A stretch of 64,000 bases of DNA from UBA4781 sp963556045 (GTDB lineage: Bacteria; Chloroflexota; Anaerolineae; Anaerolineales; Anaerolineaceae): contig CAUVYA020000002.1 of NCBI GenBank assembly GCA_963556045.3, positions 868,001 to 932,000 on the forward strand, written 5' to 3'. The position numbers and the translations under genes were made by a program. Below are positions 26,733 to 35,349 of the stretch, in pieces. The stretch's first letter is position 1. Every line of letters starts with the position of its first letter. A model generated the notes under the pieces. It did no database searches, was not told the origin of the DNA, and saw only the letters and a program-made list of their open reading frames with translations.

Positions 26733-26870
26733 CGCTTTGCGACCCGCCAGGGAATAGACTTCACCCTGACGATATTCTTCGGTCACCATGCTCCCTCACA
26801 AAGATATGCGTGTCATGCTGACCACAGGGAAGCATCTGTCAGCCACGCTGGTGAACCAGCCAGGAAGCTT
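26733..26870 (+). repeat. Dispersed intergenic repeat, copy D (longest)
   Basis: Begins CGCTTTGCGACCCGCCAG and runs through ATATTCTTCGGTCACCATGC, GTGTCATGCTGACCACAGGG and AAGCATCTGTCAGCCACG to AACCAGCCAGGAAGC. With copy A it defines a unit of about 120-135 bp. The 26338-26893 interval holds only these repeats; a 60-codon frame at 26303-26485 overlaps the terminator and is not supported. Confidence 0.75.
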
Positions 26871-26893
26871 TTTCAATACATAAGGGCATCATC

Positions 26894-27283
26894 TCAATTC
26901 GATGACAAACCATCTTTGATCATCTTGAGAGAAGGGTCAGGTCCTTTATAACCGATCAAATATTCCAATCGGATAGGAGCAAAACATTCGTAAAAAATCA
27001 CGTCACCAGTACCTGTATTTCTAAACGAATGGACAGCATTCGAATTAATGATCAAAATATCTCCTGCAGATACTTCTTTTTCTTCATCACCAACCTTTGC
27101 CCACAGTTTTCCTTCACTGATGAGCATCAACTGCTCCGCTTCATGGCTGTGTTCTGGAACAAACACTCCAGGCACATATCGAATTCGGGTCATCATTACC
27201 TTCTCGCCACATAAAGTCTGACGATATACACCTGGAATATATTCAATTACAGGAAATTCATCCCAATTTGTGATCTGAGGCAT
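26894..27283 (-). CDS. Cupin-domain protein, KdgF-like
   Basis: 129 residues. Single cupin barrel with metal motif 1 (VPEHSHEAEQLMLISEGKLWAKVG: His, His, Glu) and motif 2 (IINSNAVHSFRNTG: His). Small cupins of this type next to KDG kinase and KDPG aldolase genes include KdgF, which linearises unsaturated uronates. That fits the operon, but the cupin fold alone does not prove the reaction. Last gene of the long minus-strand operon, 64 bases after kdgK. Confidence 0.75.
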   Translation of the reverse strand: MPQITNWDEFPVIEYIPGVYRQTLCGEKVMMTRIRYVPGVFVPEHSHEAEQLMLISEGKLWAKVGDEEKEVSAGDILIINSNAVHSFRNTGTGDVIFYECFAPIRLEYLIGYKGPDPSLKMIKDGLSSN

Positions 27284-27347
27284 TTTCTTCTCCTACTTTC
27301 ATAAAGTATTCATCTAATTCGCTGTACATTCCAATGAGCGCTGTGGC

Positions 27348-28376
27348 TTATCTCTGAACTCTTCCTGATTGATCACCCAATAATATCAATTCAACATCAG
27401 AAATTTCAATTAAGTTGAAATCACCGTTAATTGAATGTTTCAGACAACTTGCTGCAACAGCAAACTCAAGCGCAGATCTATGATCCATATCATTAATCAA
27501 CGCATAGATCAACCCTGCACAAAAAGCATCCCCACCACCTACTCTATCTATTATGTCGTTGATTTTATATTTTGTACTGACAAAAAACTCTTTCCTGTCA
27601 TTCATGCAGGCGGACCATTTATTGATGCTGGCACTTTCACTTTCTCTGAGAGTAATGGCGATCAACTCCAGATTGGGGTATTCAGCAAGCACTTTATCAG
27701 AAAGCCTTTTATACTTGTTTATATCAAAGCTTTGATCAATTACGTTCAAATCCAAATCGATGCCCAAAGACTTCTGGCAGTCTTCTTCGTTCGCAATAGC
27801 GACATCAACATATCGAATAAGTTCACTCATTACTTCCGATGCTTCTTTTCCATAATTCCAGAGTTTTTTGCGAAAATTCAAATCACAAGACACTTTAATT
27901 TTCTTCTGTTTTGCTTTCTTAACAGATTCCATTGCGAGCTGCATGGTTGTCTCTGAAATGGCGGGGGTGATGCCCGATATGTGATACCAATCTACTTCTT
28001 CGAATACATCATCCCAATCAATATCACCGACTTGAGCCTGGGAAATGGCAGAATATTCCCGGTCATAGATCACTTTACTGGGAAGTTGATTCACCCCTGC
28101 TTCTAAAAAATAGATCCCCATGCGACCGTTATTTCGTATTATTTTTTGCGTGTTCACACCATGTTTCTTCAATTCCTGAACACACAAATCACCCAATTTA
28201 TTATTTGGCAATACGGTTAAGAAATCAACATTTTGTCCAAATTTCGCCAGTGAGACAGCAACGTTTGCCTCTCCGCCCCCAAATGTAGCTTCCAAAAGAG
28301 GTGATTGAAGTAATCGCTGATGACCTGGAGATTTTAGCCTCAGCATAATTTCTCCAAACGTAACAATTCTTTTCAA
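27348..28376 (-). CDS. kdgK: 2-keto-3-deoxygluconate kinase (PfkB/ribokinase family)
   Basis: 342 residues. PfkB family: N-terminal FGEIMLRLKSPGHQRLLQS (the typical KDG-kinase opening) with FGGGEANVAVSLAKFG, and the C-terminal signature DRVGGGDAFCAGLIYAL with the catalytic Asp. Phosphorylates 2-keto-3-deoxy-gluconate (or a related keto-deoxy acid) at C6, giving the substrate of the aldolase encoded 12 bases upstream. Exact sugar acid specificity cannot be read from the sequence. Confidence 0.88.
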   Translation of the reverse strand: MKRIVTFGEIMLRLKSPGHQRLLQSPLLEATFGGGEANVAVSLAKFGQNVDFLTVLPNNKLGDLCVQELKKHGVNTQKIIRNNGRMGIYFLEAGVNQLPSKVIYDREYSAISQAQVGDIDWDDVFEEVDWYHISGITPAISETTMQLAMESVKKAKQKKIKVSCDLNFRKKLWNYGKEASEVMSELIRYVDVAIANEEDCQKSLGIDLDLNVIDQSFDINKYKRLSDKVLAEYPNLELIAITLRESESASINKWSACMNDRKEFFVSTKYKINDIIDRVGGGDAFCAGLIYALINDMDHRSALEFAVAASCLKHSINGDFNLIEISDVELILLGDQSGRVQR

Positions 28377-28388
28377 AATACTTACCTC

Positions 28389-29342
28389 CTATTTTTCTTT
28401 GAAAACAACATTGATTGATTCGGATAAACCATCCACACTAAATGAGTAGCTATCCATAAAAACACCATCCTGAGAATAGCTTTTGTCAATATTCAAACCC
28501 TTTTTGTTGAGATAGTATCTTGATCGCTCGATATTATTGGTTTGAATCAAAAGGCGCGACTGTTCATTTGCCGCTATACTCCGATTCCTTTTAATAGAAT
28601 AGCCGGATGGATTGTCACTGAACTGAAATCCAATTTCTTCAATTATTTTCCCAACCAGGTCTTCGATTTCTGCGTCCATCTTATTTGTAGAACTTTCATA
28701 GCGCTCTATTCGATAACCGAGCAATGTATTGATCGAATCCCTGACCAGTGTGCCAATGTCCTCAAAATTCCCCAGAGCAATTTGCGCTTTAGGACACATC
28801 CAGCTTCCCCCAATTGCATGAATAAAGCTTTTATCAACATAATCAATAAGGTTCGACGCATTAATACCACCTGTCGGAATGAATTTAATGTTCCGATAGG
28901 GTTCAGATAGAGCTTTGCATCCCTCTACGCCACCATATAATTTAGCCGGGAAATATTTCAATATATGCAAATCGTATTTGAGCGCATGTTCTATCTCTGT
29001 GGGGGTGACACAGCCTGGAATAACAGCTATTCCCTCTGATAAACACCATTCTATCAATTCGGGATTGAATCCGGGTGCTACGATAAAATCTGCTCCATTG
29101 GTCACGGCGTGTTTGGCGTGATCTACGGATAGAACTGTACCGGCGCCAACAAGCATATCCACAAATCTTGATTTGATTTTTTTAATCGCATCTAATCCAT
29201 GTTCGGTTCGTAAAGTGATCTCCACGATTTCCAGATCATTCTGATAAAGAGTATCAGCCAGATCTTCTGCAATACTGATATCTTCAATCATCACAACTGG
29301 TACTAATCCTATTTTTCCGATGGTATCCATTATTGTAGTCAT
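28389..29342 (-). CDS. eda: KHG/KDPG aldolase with a C-terminal VOC-like extension
   Basis: 317 residues from the ATG at 29342; a longer frame would overlap the upstream AOR gene. Residues 1 to about 210 form a class I aldolase TIM barrel: GLVPVVMIEDISIAEDLADTL, VEITLRTEHGLDAI, VGAGTVLS, the Schiff-base lysine in LKYFPAKLYGG, and FIPTGGIN. It splits KDPG into pyruvate and glyceraldehyde-3-phosphate. The classic Eda protein ends here; this one carries about 95 more residues resembling half of a glyoxalase/VOC domain (LLIQTNNIERSRYYLNKKGL). The role of this tail is unknown, though similar tails occur on some clostridial aldolases. Confidence 0.88.
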   Translation of the reverse strand: MTTIMDTIGKIGLVPVVMIEDISIAEDLADTLYQNDLEIVEITLRTEHGLDAIKKIKSRFVDMLVGAGTVLSVDHAKHAVTNGADFIVAPGFNPELIEWCLSEGIAVIPGCVTPTEIEHALKYDLHILKYFPAKLYGGVEGCKALSEPYRNIKFIPTGGINASNLIDYVDKSFIHAIGGSWMCPKAQIALGNFEDIGTLVRDSINTLLGYRIERYESSTNKMDAEIEDLVGKIIEEIGFQFSDNPSGYSIKRNRSIAANEQSRLLIQTNNIERSRYYLNKKGLNIDKSYSQDGVFMDSYSFSVDGLSESINVVFKEK

Positions 29343-29352
29343 ATAGGTTCTA

Positions 29353-31311
29353 TTATTCTTCCTCCGCTGTTGATTCACCAAGTTTGCCAATACGCTCAAG
29401 CTGGTCAGCCACATGGGTTAACCCATACCTCTGCAAAACTTTTCTCGTTGGGTAACTGGTTCCTTTATCCCATCCATGAAGCTCATAGTATTCATCGAGC
29501 ATCCTGTTTAATTTTTGCAGATCAAACTTCCATCCCGCTAGATTTCCAGAAGGGATTGCCTCAAACAATTCCCTTTCATCTGGCATATCATCTTCTCTTG
29601 AAAAATTCGCCAATTTTATATTGATGGCTTTTTCGATGTTCAACTGCCGCATGGCAATTTCCCTTAATTTCTCAACCGTAAATGAAATGCCAGTCGCTGA
29701 AGATAATAAATCTGCGATGTCATAGATATCCATGTACTCAAGATCCTGCCAGATGGTATTGAAGTGACAGATCCCCAAACTATTTGAAACTCGATGCAGT
29801 ACTTCAAAATAATAGACAAGTTCTGGTTTCCCTTTATACTCCTGGGGATCGTCGAAGTTTTCTATGGCGAATTTTTCCAGTGCTATCTTTTTTTCATCCT
29901 CTGTTTTAGGTCCGGTTTGCTCATAGACAACTGCGCCGGTGGTATGCCCCCCGCCTCGTGTTGAGGTGATGGCACCCAGTGCCCAGGCATTCGATCCGCG
30001 CAGAGTTTCATATAATTCCTGACCTTTCAGGTGTATGCAGTATCTGTCGCTTCCGCGCTTCAGTATCTCAGATGCCCTTTTGCAGCCTTCTGCCAGTAAA
30101 TTTCCAAAACCATCGCGATTCGTGATCATATCAATGAGCTGCAGTATTAATTCTTCATCACCCCATTGCAGAGATAATCCTCCGGTATCTTCAACCGTCA
30201 GGATCCCTCTTTGAAAACATTCCATCGCCCAGGCAATGGTACCTGCCACAAAATCCACATCCAATCCCCTTTTATTGCATTCGCTGTTCACTTTGAACAT
30301 GAAGGTAGGTTCTTCAACAGCCAGTTTTCCAATCAACCCTGCCACCACTTCGCACTGGTTTGCCTGTGTGACCAACCCTCTATAGGGTCCATCTGTGATT
30401 TCCAGGAACCTGCCACACCCAATCACACAACCCGGAAAACTCTGTCGTGCGATCTGATATTTATCAACCATCTTCTTTGGGTCGATCTTTTCCACCAGTG
30501 CAGGGGGAAAGATGGCTTCTTGAAAATTTTTATAGGGAACCGCACACATATCCTGTTTCGGTTGTATACAAGACAGAGTTCCATACTTTCGAAAGTTCTC
30601 GGTCCGAGGAGAATTCAATATTTTCTCTCTGCACCTTTTCACTACCTTTAAGAACGTTTCTTTGTCGGCAATGCTGATAGGTTTCTTCCCTTTGCAGATC
30701 AAAGCTTTCATGTTTTTCGAGCCCATCACGGCACCCGTCCCACACCTGCCGAAAGCCCGATATTTATCCTGTATGACACAGGCACCCCGCACAAGATTTT
30801 CTCCAGCGGGACCAATGACAACCGCATGCAGAGAAGGATCACCAAGATCTTCCCTGATCGAATCTACAAATTGCCATGTATCCAATCCCCAATATGCAGA
30901 CGCATCTCGGATTTCAACTTTCTCATCTGATACCCATAGATAACAGGGGAATCGGGATCTTCCTTCGACAATGACATTATCATATCCGGCATTCTTCAAT
31001 TCAATTCCTACGTAACTGTCACTCGATCCGGTAGCCCATCCTCCGGTTACGGGACCGATGGTGCTGATATTCATCTTGTTTGCACCAGGCGCCAGTGTGC
31101 CAACCAGCGCGCCGGCGGAGAAAATGATCTTATTTGCCGGCTCAAATGGCATCAGATCCGCAAAAGTTTCTTCGAAGAGCGTCTTCGCTGCAAAGCCGCT
31201 GCCTCCCAACCAATCAGTGAATTGATCAGAAATATCCACAACCTTAATTTCCCCGCTGGTTAAATTGATCCTTAAGCTCTTACCGGTAAATCCAAAACGC
31301 TTAGGTTCCAT
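29353..31311 (-). CDS. Aldehyde:ferredoxin oxidoreductase family protein (tungsten-pterin type)
   Basis: 652 residues, full length. Starts KSLRINLTSGEIKVVDISDQ; has the bis-pterin segments (GSDSYVGIELKNAGYDNVIVEG, then GRCGTGAVMGSKNMKALICKGKKP) and DFVAGTIAWAMECFQRGIL. Expected [4Fe-4S] ligands follow C-x2-C-x3-C plus one distal Cys. Here C295, C299 and C515 are present, but the first position (292) is Phe. It would oxidise an aldehyde to an acid and reduce ferredoxin. In this operon the candidates are glyceraldehyde(-3-phosphate) or a sugar aldehyde. It overlaps the Fe-S partner gene by 11 bases. Confidence 0.9.
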   Translation of the reverse strand: MEPKRFGFTGKSLRINLTSGEIKVVDISDQFTDWLGGSGFAAKTLFEETFADLMPFEPANKIIFSAGALVGTLAPGANKMNISTIGPVTGGWATGSSDSYVGIELKNAGYDNVIVEGRSRFPCYLWVSDEKVEIRDASAYWGLDTWQFVDSIREDLGDPSLHAVVIGPAGENLVRGACVIQDKYRAFGRCGTGAVMGSKNMKALICKGKKPISIADKETFLKVVKRCREKILNSPRTENFRKYGTLSCIQPKQDMCAVPYKNFQEAIFPPALVEKIDPKKMVDKYQIARQSFPGCVIGCGRFLEITDGPYRGLVTQANQCEVVAGLIGKLAVEEPTFMFKVNSECNKRGLDVDFVAGTIAWAMECFQRGILTVEDTGGLSLQWGDEELILQLIDMITNRDGFGNLLAEGCKRASEILKRGSDRYCIHLKGQELYETLRGSNAWALGAITSTRGGGHTTGAVVYEQTGPKTEDEKKIALEKFAIENFDDPQEYKGKPELVYYFEVLHRVSNSLGICHFNTIWQDLEYMDIYDIADLLSSATGISFTVEKLREIAMRQLNIEKAINIKLANFSREDDMPDERELFEAIPSGNLAGWKFDLQKLNRMLDEYYELHGWDKGTSYPTRKVLQRYGLTHVADQLERIGKLGESTAEEE

Positions 31312-31597
31312 TTTCTAATCCTGAATCAACTATAAATTGTTTGATTATTTCGAGCAAACCATCCCGTTGGTGGCAATATCGGACACACATCGGCTCCCCT
31401 TCAATATCCAGACATGCGTCGCACGGAATTCGACCACTTGAAATATCATCGATCAGACGTACGAAATAACCAATCCCGTTCGCATTCGCAATTATCTCAA
31501 TGCTGGCGGTAGATACGTTAAAATCCCCGGTTTGTTTAAGAGAACATGCAATTTCACATGTCTTGCAGCCTCCACATCCTTCGAGATCATAATCCAT
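31301..31597 (-). CDS. Two-cluster 4Fe-4S ferredoxin-like subunit of the AOR
   Basis: 98 residues. First cluster motif near the N-terminus: C-G-G-C-K-T-C-E-I-A-C (C-x2-C-x2-C-x3-C). Second: C-D-A-C, then eight residues, C-V-R-Y-C. Both sets are complete, giving eight cysteines that could hold two [4Fe-4S] clusters, as in AorB/HybA-type electron-transfer subunits. Overlap with the AOR start suggests a stoichiometric partner. It probably passes electrons from the W-pterin enzyme to ferredoxin or NAD. Confidence 0.85.
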   Translation of the reverse strand: MDYDLEGCGGCKTCEIACSLKQTGDFNVSTASIEIIANANGIGYFVRLIDDISSGRIPCDACLDIEGEPMCVRYCHQRDGLLEIIKQFIVDSGLENGT

Positions 31598-31643
31598 CGG
31601 TTACCTCTACTTTTAATCTATCTCTGGCGAATCAGCACCAACT

Positions 31644-33143
31644 TTAAAATGCCATCTGCAGTATCTTTTCTTTTGAGGCTTCATTGCCATTCAATTCACC
31701 CGAAATTTTTCCGTTTTTCATTACCAGTATCCGATCTGATAATTCAAGGATCTCAGGGAGTTCAGATGATGCCACAATGATGGACATTCCAGAATTGGCT
31801 AACTGGTGAATCAATTGATGAATGAAAAATTTCGTCTTCACATCAATTCCTCTGGTGGGTTCATCGAGTAGAAATATGGTCAATCCTTTGCGAGCGAGCC
31901 ACTTGCCCAGCACCGCTTTCTGCTGGTTGCCGCCGCTCATACTTACAGATGGGAAGTTTGGTGAAGATGGACGGATATTAAGCTTCCCGATACCTTCGAC
32001 CGCTAATTCTCGTTCGTTTTTAGCATTTATCAGGAAAGCATTGCGCAGCTTATCCAAAGACGTAATGGATATATTTGAACCTAAATTCAGGTTCAGACAC
32101 AACCCTTCCATTTTTCTATCCTCTGGAACTAACCCGAATCCCATTTCTATCATTTCTTTGGTAGAGACATTGGTGATATCTTCCCCATTGAAAAGAACCT
32201 GCCCGGTACAATTCTGATGCAACCCAATAAGAGAACACAGAAGGGAAGTTCTCCCCGATCCAACCAGACCTGCTATCCCCAATATTTCTCCTTTATACAG
32301 ATCAAAATTGATTTCATTCAAAATTCCGGGTACGGTAAGGTTCTTGACCTCTAATATTCTGTTCTCTTCCGAGTAGCCAATTTTGTTCTTTTTCGTAACG
32401 CCCGTTTTAATTTCCTCACCCGCCATCAGGTTGATCAATTTTTGTTTGTCACAGTCATGAATATCAAGGGTATCGATGATCTTTCCATCCCGCAGTACCG
32501 TAACGCGATCGGCTATTTTAAAGATCTCCTCTAAACGGTGAGATACATAGATCACGGAACAGCCAGATTTTCGCAAATCACAGATTAATTCAAATAATCC
32601 GTCTATTTCTTTTTCGGTCAGACTTGAAGTTGGTTCATCCATCGCGATAATGTTGTTATCACGCGCTAATGCTCGAGCTATCTCCACAAGCTGCTGTTTA
32701 GCAATGGGAAGTTCACTGACACGCATCTTTGGGTCAATCTCGTTTGATTTGACCATTTCAAGGTATTTTCTGGCAATTGCTGTCCCTTTTTTCCGATTAT
32801 AGAATGCGGTATTCCTGGGTTCATTTCCCAGGCAGATATTCTCGTACACATTTAAATTTTGAGCCAACACAAGTTCCTGATAAATGATGCTGAATCCATA
32901 TTCAAAAGCGATTGATGGAGAATTCTCATCTACTACCCTGCCGTTGATCTCAATAGTGCCGCTATCCGCCTGATACACTCCCGATAGGATCTTCAGCAGG
33001 GTAGACTTTCCGGCTCCATTCTCTCCGATCAACGCATGAACTTCTCCGCTCTTGATCGAGAAATTAACATCATGCAATACTTGAACACCTGAAAAGGATT
33101 TGCAGATATCTCTAACTTCCAGTGCATTTTCAAGATTTTCCAT
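31644..33143 (-). CDS. Ribose/simple-sugar ABC transporter ATPase (RbsA/MglA type)
   Basis: 499 residues. I start it at the ATG at 33143, 7 bases past the permease stop. Two fused ATPase domains: first with Walker A GENGAGKST and Walker B AMDEPTSSLT; second with GLVGSGRTS, signature SGGNQQKAVLGKWLA and LLDEPTRGID. The second P-loop lacks the usual GK pair, as is normal for the CUT2 family. Energises import by the adjacent permease and binding lipoprotein. Confidence 0.94.
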   Translation of the reverse strand: MENLENALEVRDICKSFSGVQVLHDVNFSIKSGEVHALIGENGAGKSTLLKILSGVYQADSGTIEINGRVVDENSPSIAFEYGFSIIYQELVLAQNLNVYENICLGNEPRNTAFYNRKKGTAIARKYLEMVKSNEIDPKMRVSELPIAKQQLVEIARALARDNNIIAMDEPTSSLTEKEIDGLFELICDLRKSGCSVIYVSHRLEEIFKIADRVTVLRDGKIIDTLDIHDCDKQKLINLMAGEEIKTGVTKKNKIGYSEENRILEVKNLTVPGILNEINFDLYKGEILGIAGLVGSGRTSLLCSLIGLHQNCTGQVLFNGEDITNVSTKEMIEMGFGLVPEDRKMEGLCLNLNLGSNISITSLDKLRNAFLINAKNERELAVEGIGKLNIRPSSPNFPSVSMSGGNQQKAVLGKWLARKGLTIFLLDEPTRGIDVKTKFFIHQLIHQLANSGMSIIVASSELPEILELSDRILVMKNGKISGELNGNEASKEKILQMAF

Positions 33144-33150
33144 AAAATCT

Positions 33151-34131
33151 CTAATTGTCTCCTTGCTTGTATTTATCAAAAAGCACAGCAACAAAAATAA
33201 CCACAGCTTTCACAATAGGCTGCCACCAGGGATTGAAGTTCAACAATACCAGAGCATTATCAATCACACCTATTAGAATCGCTCCGATCACAGTACCTGT
33301 TACATTTCCAATTCCCCCCGCCATACTTGTTCCACCCATCACGGTTGCGGCGATCGCATCGAGAGCTAATCCCGATCCGGAATTGGGATCACCAGCCGTC
33401 ACCCTTGCCGCCAGCAGGATTCCCACCAAGCCAGCCAGGAGCCCCATGATGGTGTAAACGGAAATACGTATTCTATCTGTGTTGATCCCTGAATATTTTG
33501 AGGCTTTTACATTGCCGCCGATGGCATAAATGCGTCTGCCAAAGACTGTTCTTGATAAGATCATCGAGAATAATAGATATATAAATATCATAATAATAAC
33601 AAGCAGGGGAATCGGTCCCACAAAACTGGTTGCCAACCATCGCATCTCTTGAGGGAGATTGTGAATGGGTTGGGCTTTTGTATAAACATAAGCCATCCCT
33701 TGTGCGAAATTCATCATTACGAGAGTTTGGATAAACGGTGGGATATTCAGTTTACTGATCGAAAAACCATTTACAAAACCCAGCAACGCTCCTACAGCCA
33801 AACCACAAAGGATCGATACAGGTAAGGAAATTCCTTTATCTTTGAAAAAACTTGAAGTAATAATTCCAGCAAATGCTGCAATGCCGCCAATCGAGAGGTC
33901 TATTCCCCCTGAAATAATAATTATCGTCATTCCTATTGCCGCAATGCCCACAAAAGAAATCTGGCGAAGGATGTTCATAATGTTCGTCATATTGAGAAAA
34001 TTAGGAGAATAGAACGATAAAAAGATACCCAATATGAACAAGAAAATTACCAGAATGTATTGCCGCAGGTATGAACCAAGGATCTCTTTAAAACTCTTTT
34101 GTTTGTCAGAAGAAATCTGTATTTCTTTCAT
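33151..34131 (-). CDS. Simple-sugar ABC transporter permease (RbsC type)
   Basis: 326 residues from the ATG at 34131, three bases after GGAGAG. About 8-10 membrane helices. CUT2 permease signatures: ISGGIDLSIGGIAAFAG and ALDAIAATVMGGTSMAGGIGNVTGTV. Works with the RbsA-type ATPase downstream and the RbsB-type lipoprotein upstream. Confidence 0.94.
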   Translation of the reverse strand: MKEIQISSDKQKSFKEILGSYLRQYILVIFLFILGIFLSFYSPNFLNMTNIMNILRQISFVGIAAIGMTIIIISGGIDLSIGGIAAFAGIITSSFFKDKGISLPVSILCGLAVGALLGFVNGFSISKLNIPPFIQTLVMMNFAQGMAYVYTKAQPIHNLPQEMRWLATSFVGPIPLLVIIMIFIYLLFSMILSRTVFGRRIYAIGGNVKASKYSGINTDRIRISVYTIMGLLAGLVGILLAARVTAGDPNSGSGLALDAIAATVMGGTSMAGGIGNVTGTVIGAILIGVIDNALVLLNFNPWWQPIVKAVVIFVAVLFDKYKQGDN

Positions 34132-34207
34132 ATTCTCTCCGTTTACCAACCTTTTCCAGTCCATTATTTTGAACTGTATTTCAATCACGAGTATAATTTT
34201 TGTAGGG

Positions 34208-34243
34208 GCTCATAGTATGGATTAATACATCCATACTATGAGC
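34208..34243 (-). other. Intercistronic stem-loop after the sugar-binding lipoprotein gene
   Basis: Perfect 15-bp stem (34208-34222 with 34229-34243), 6-base loop, 7 bases past the lipoprotein stop. No T-run follows in the direction of transcription, so it is probably a 3'-end stabiliser or partial terminator separating a highly expressed binding protein from the permease genes. Confidence 0.75.
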
Positions 34244-34250
34244 TGTTCTA

Positions 34251-35258
34251 TTATTGAAGCGCCTCTATATACTGATCTACATTGTCAAGTGTAATTAACA
34301 CAGAGGGAACCACATCTACTTTCGGCACTTCATTTCCATTGAGATACTCTACCAATAATTCGAGCGCTCTTGCGCCCATAGTATTCGGATAGAAAACCAC
34401 TGCATCCAATTCATTGTTCTTAATGGATGTATAGGTTTCCATATGTCCACCTACGGTTGCAATTAAAGCTTCGTCACCTCTTCCGGCTGCTTTCATGGCA
34501 ATATATGAACCCAGAGCCATTTCATCGTTCGTACCAAAAACAGCATCGATCTCAGGTTGAGCTGTGAGTATATTTTCCATGATGCTTACAGCTTTGGCGC
34601 GGTTGTTGTCAGCTACCTGTTCAGCAACGATCTCAATTTCGGGATAATCTGCAAGTACTTCCTTGAAACCGGTCATTCTCTTGATAACCGGGTCCAAACC
34701 AAGTTGCCCAAGGAGCAGTACGACTTTCCCTTCACCGCCCAGTGCTTCTGCAAAATATTTGCCTACTTCCCTTCCAGCCTGGAGGTCATCACCGGTTGCG
34801 AAGGAAATTACGTCATCAGAAGGAATGGCACGGCTCGCGCAAGTTACCGGAACGCCTTTGGCAGTAGCCATTTCAACTAAAGTAACTGCTGATTGGCTAT
34901 CAACAGGAACGATGAGCAAGCCATCAATATCCTGCGAAAGCAAATTCTCGACATCTGTGATCTGCTTCTGAGCATCATCGTTCGCATTTGTGACGATCAA
35001 TTCCACGTTTAATGTTTCAGCCATTTTCTCAACATGGGTCTGTAATTCTGCCATCCATAGAATCGTCAGGTTGCTATGTGAGAAGCCGATCTTGTATGTT
35101 TTTGCAGGTTCTTCAACCTCAGCTACTTCCTCTTCTGCAACTGCTTCTTCAGCGACCGCTTCTTCATCAACACTTGCTGCAGTCGGCGTACAGGCAAAGA
35201 ACAAAGTCGAAACGAGAAGTAAACATATCATTAACCGAAAAACATTCTTCACTTTCAT
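34251..35258 (-). CDS. Simple-sugar ABC transporter binding lipoprotein (RbsB family)
   Basis: 335 residues. Lipoprotein signal with lipobox LFFAC at about residue 23, then a very acidic Ala/Glu/Val linker to about residue 52. The mature part is a type I periplasmic-binding fold: YKIGFSHSNLTILWMAELQTHVEK, NANDDAQKQITDVENLLSQDIDGLLIVPVD, and FGTNDEMALGSYIAMK. Ribose-type family; the ligand is unknown but, given the operon, probably a sugar acid or its precursor. AAAGGAGAG lies six bases before the ATG. Confidence 0.93.
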   Translation of the reverse strand: MKVKNVFRLMICLLLVSTLFFACTPTAASVDEEAVAEEAVAEEEVAEVEEPAKTYKIGFSHSNLTILWMAELQTHVEKMAETLNVELIVTNANDDAQKQITDVENLLSQDIDGLLIVPVDSQSAVTLVEMATAKGVPVTCASRAIPSDDVISFATGDDLQAGREVGKYFAEALGGEGKVVLLLGQLGLDPVIKRMTGFKEVLADYPEIEIVAEQVADNNRAKAVSIMENILTAQPEIDAVFGTNDEMALGSYIAMKAAGRGDEALIATVGGHMETYTSIKNNELDAVVFYPNTMGARALELLVEYLNGNEVPKVDVVPSVLITLDNVDQYIEALQ

Positions 35259-35349
35259 TATTCTCTCCTTTAAAATAGTAAATATTGGTTGCTAACGAAA
35301 TCAATTTTTCTTCTCTGCACCTCCTCTGGGGTACACAATCCCGAATTAT

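Noticed and set aside
34208..34243. Considered as a rho-independent terminator
   Set aside because: No T-run on the transcribed strand and the operon continues; called an intercistronic stem-loop instead.
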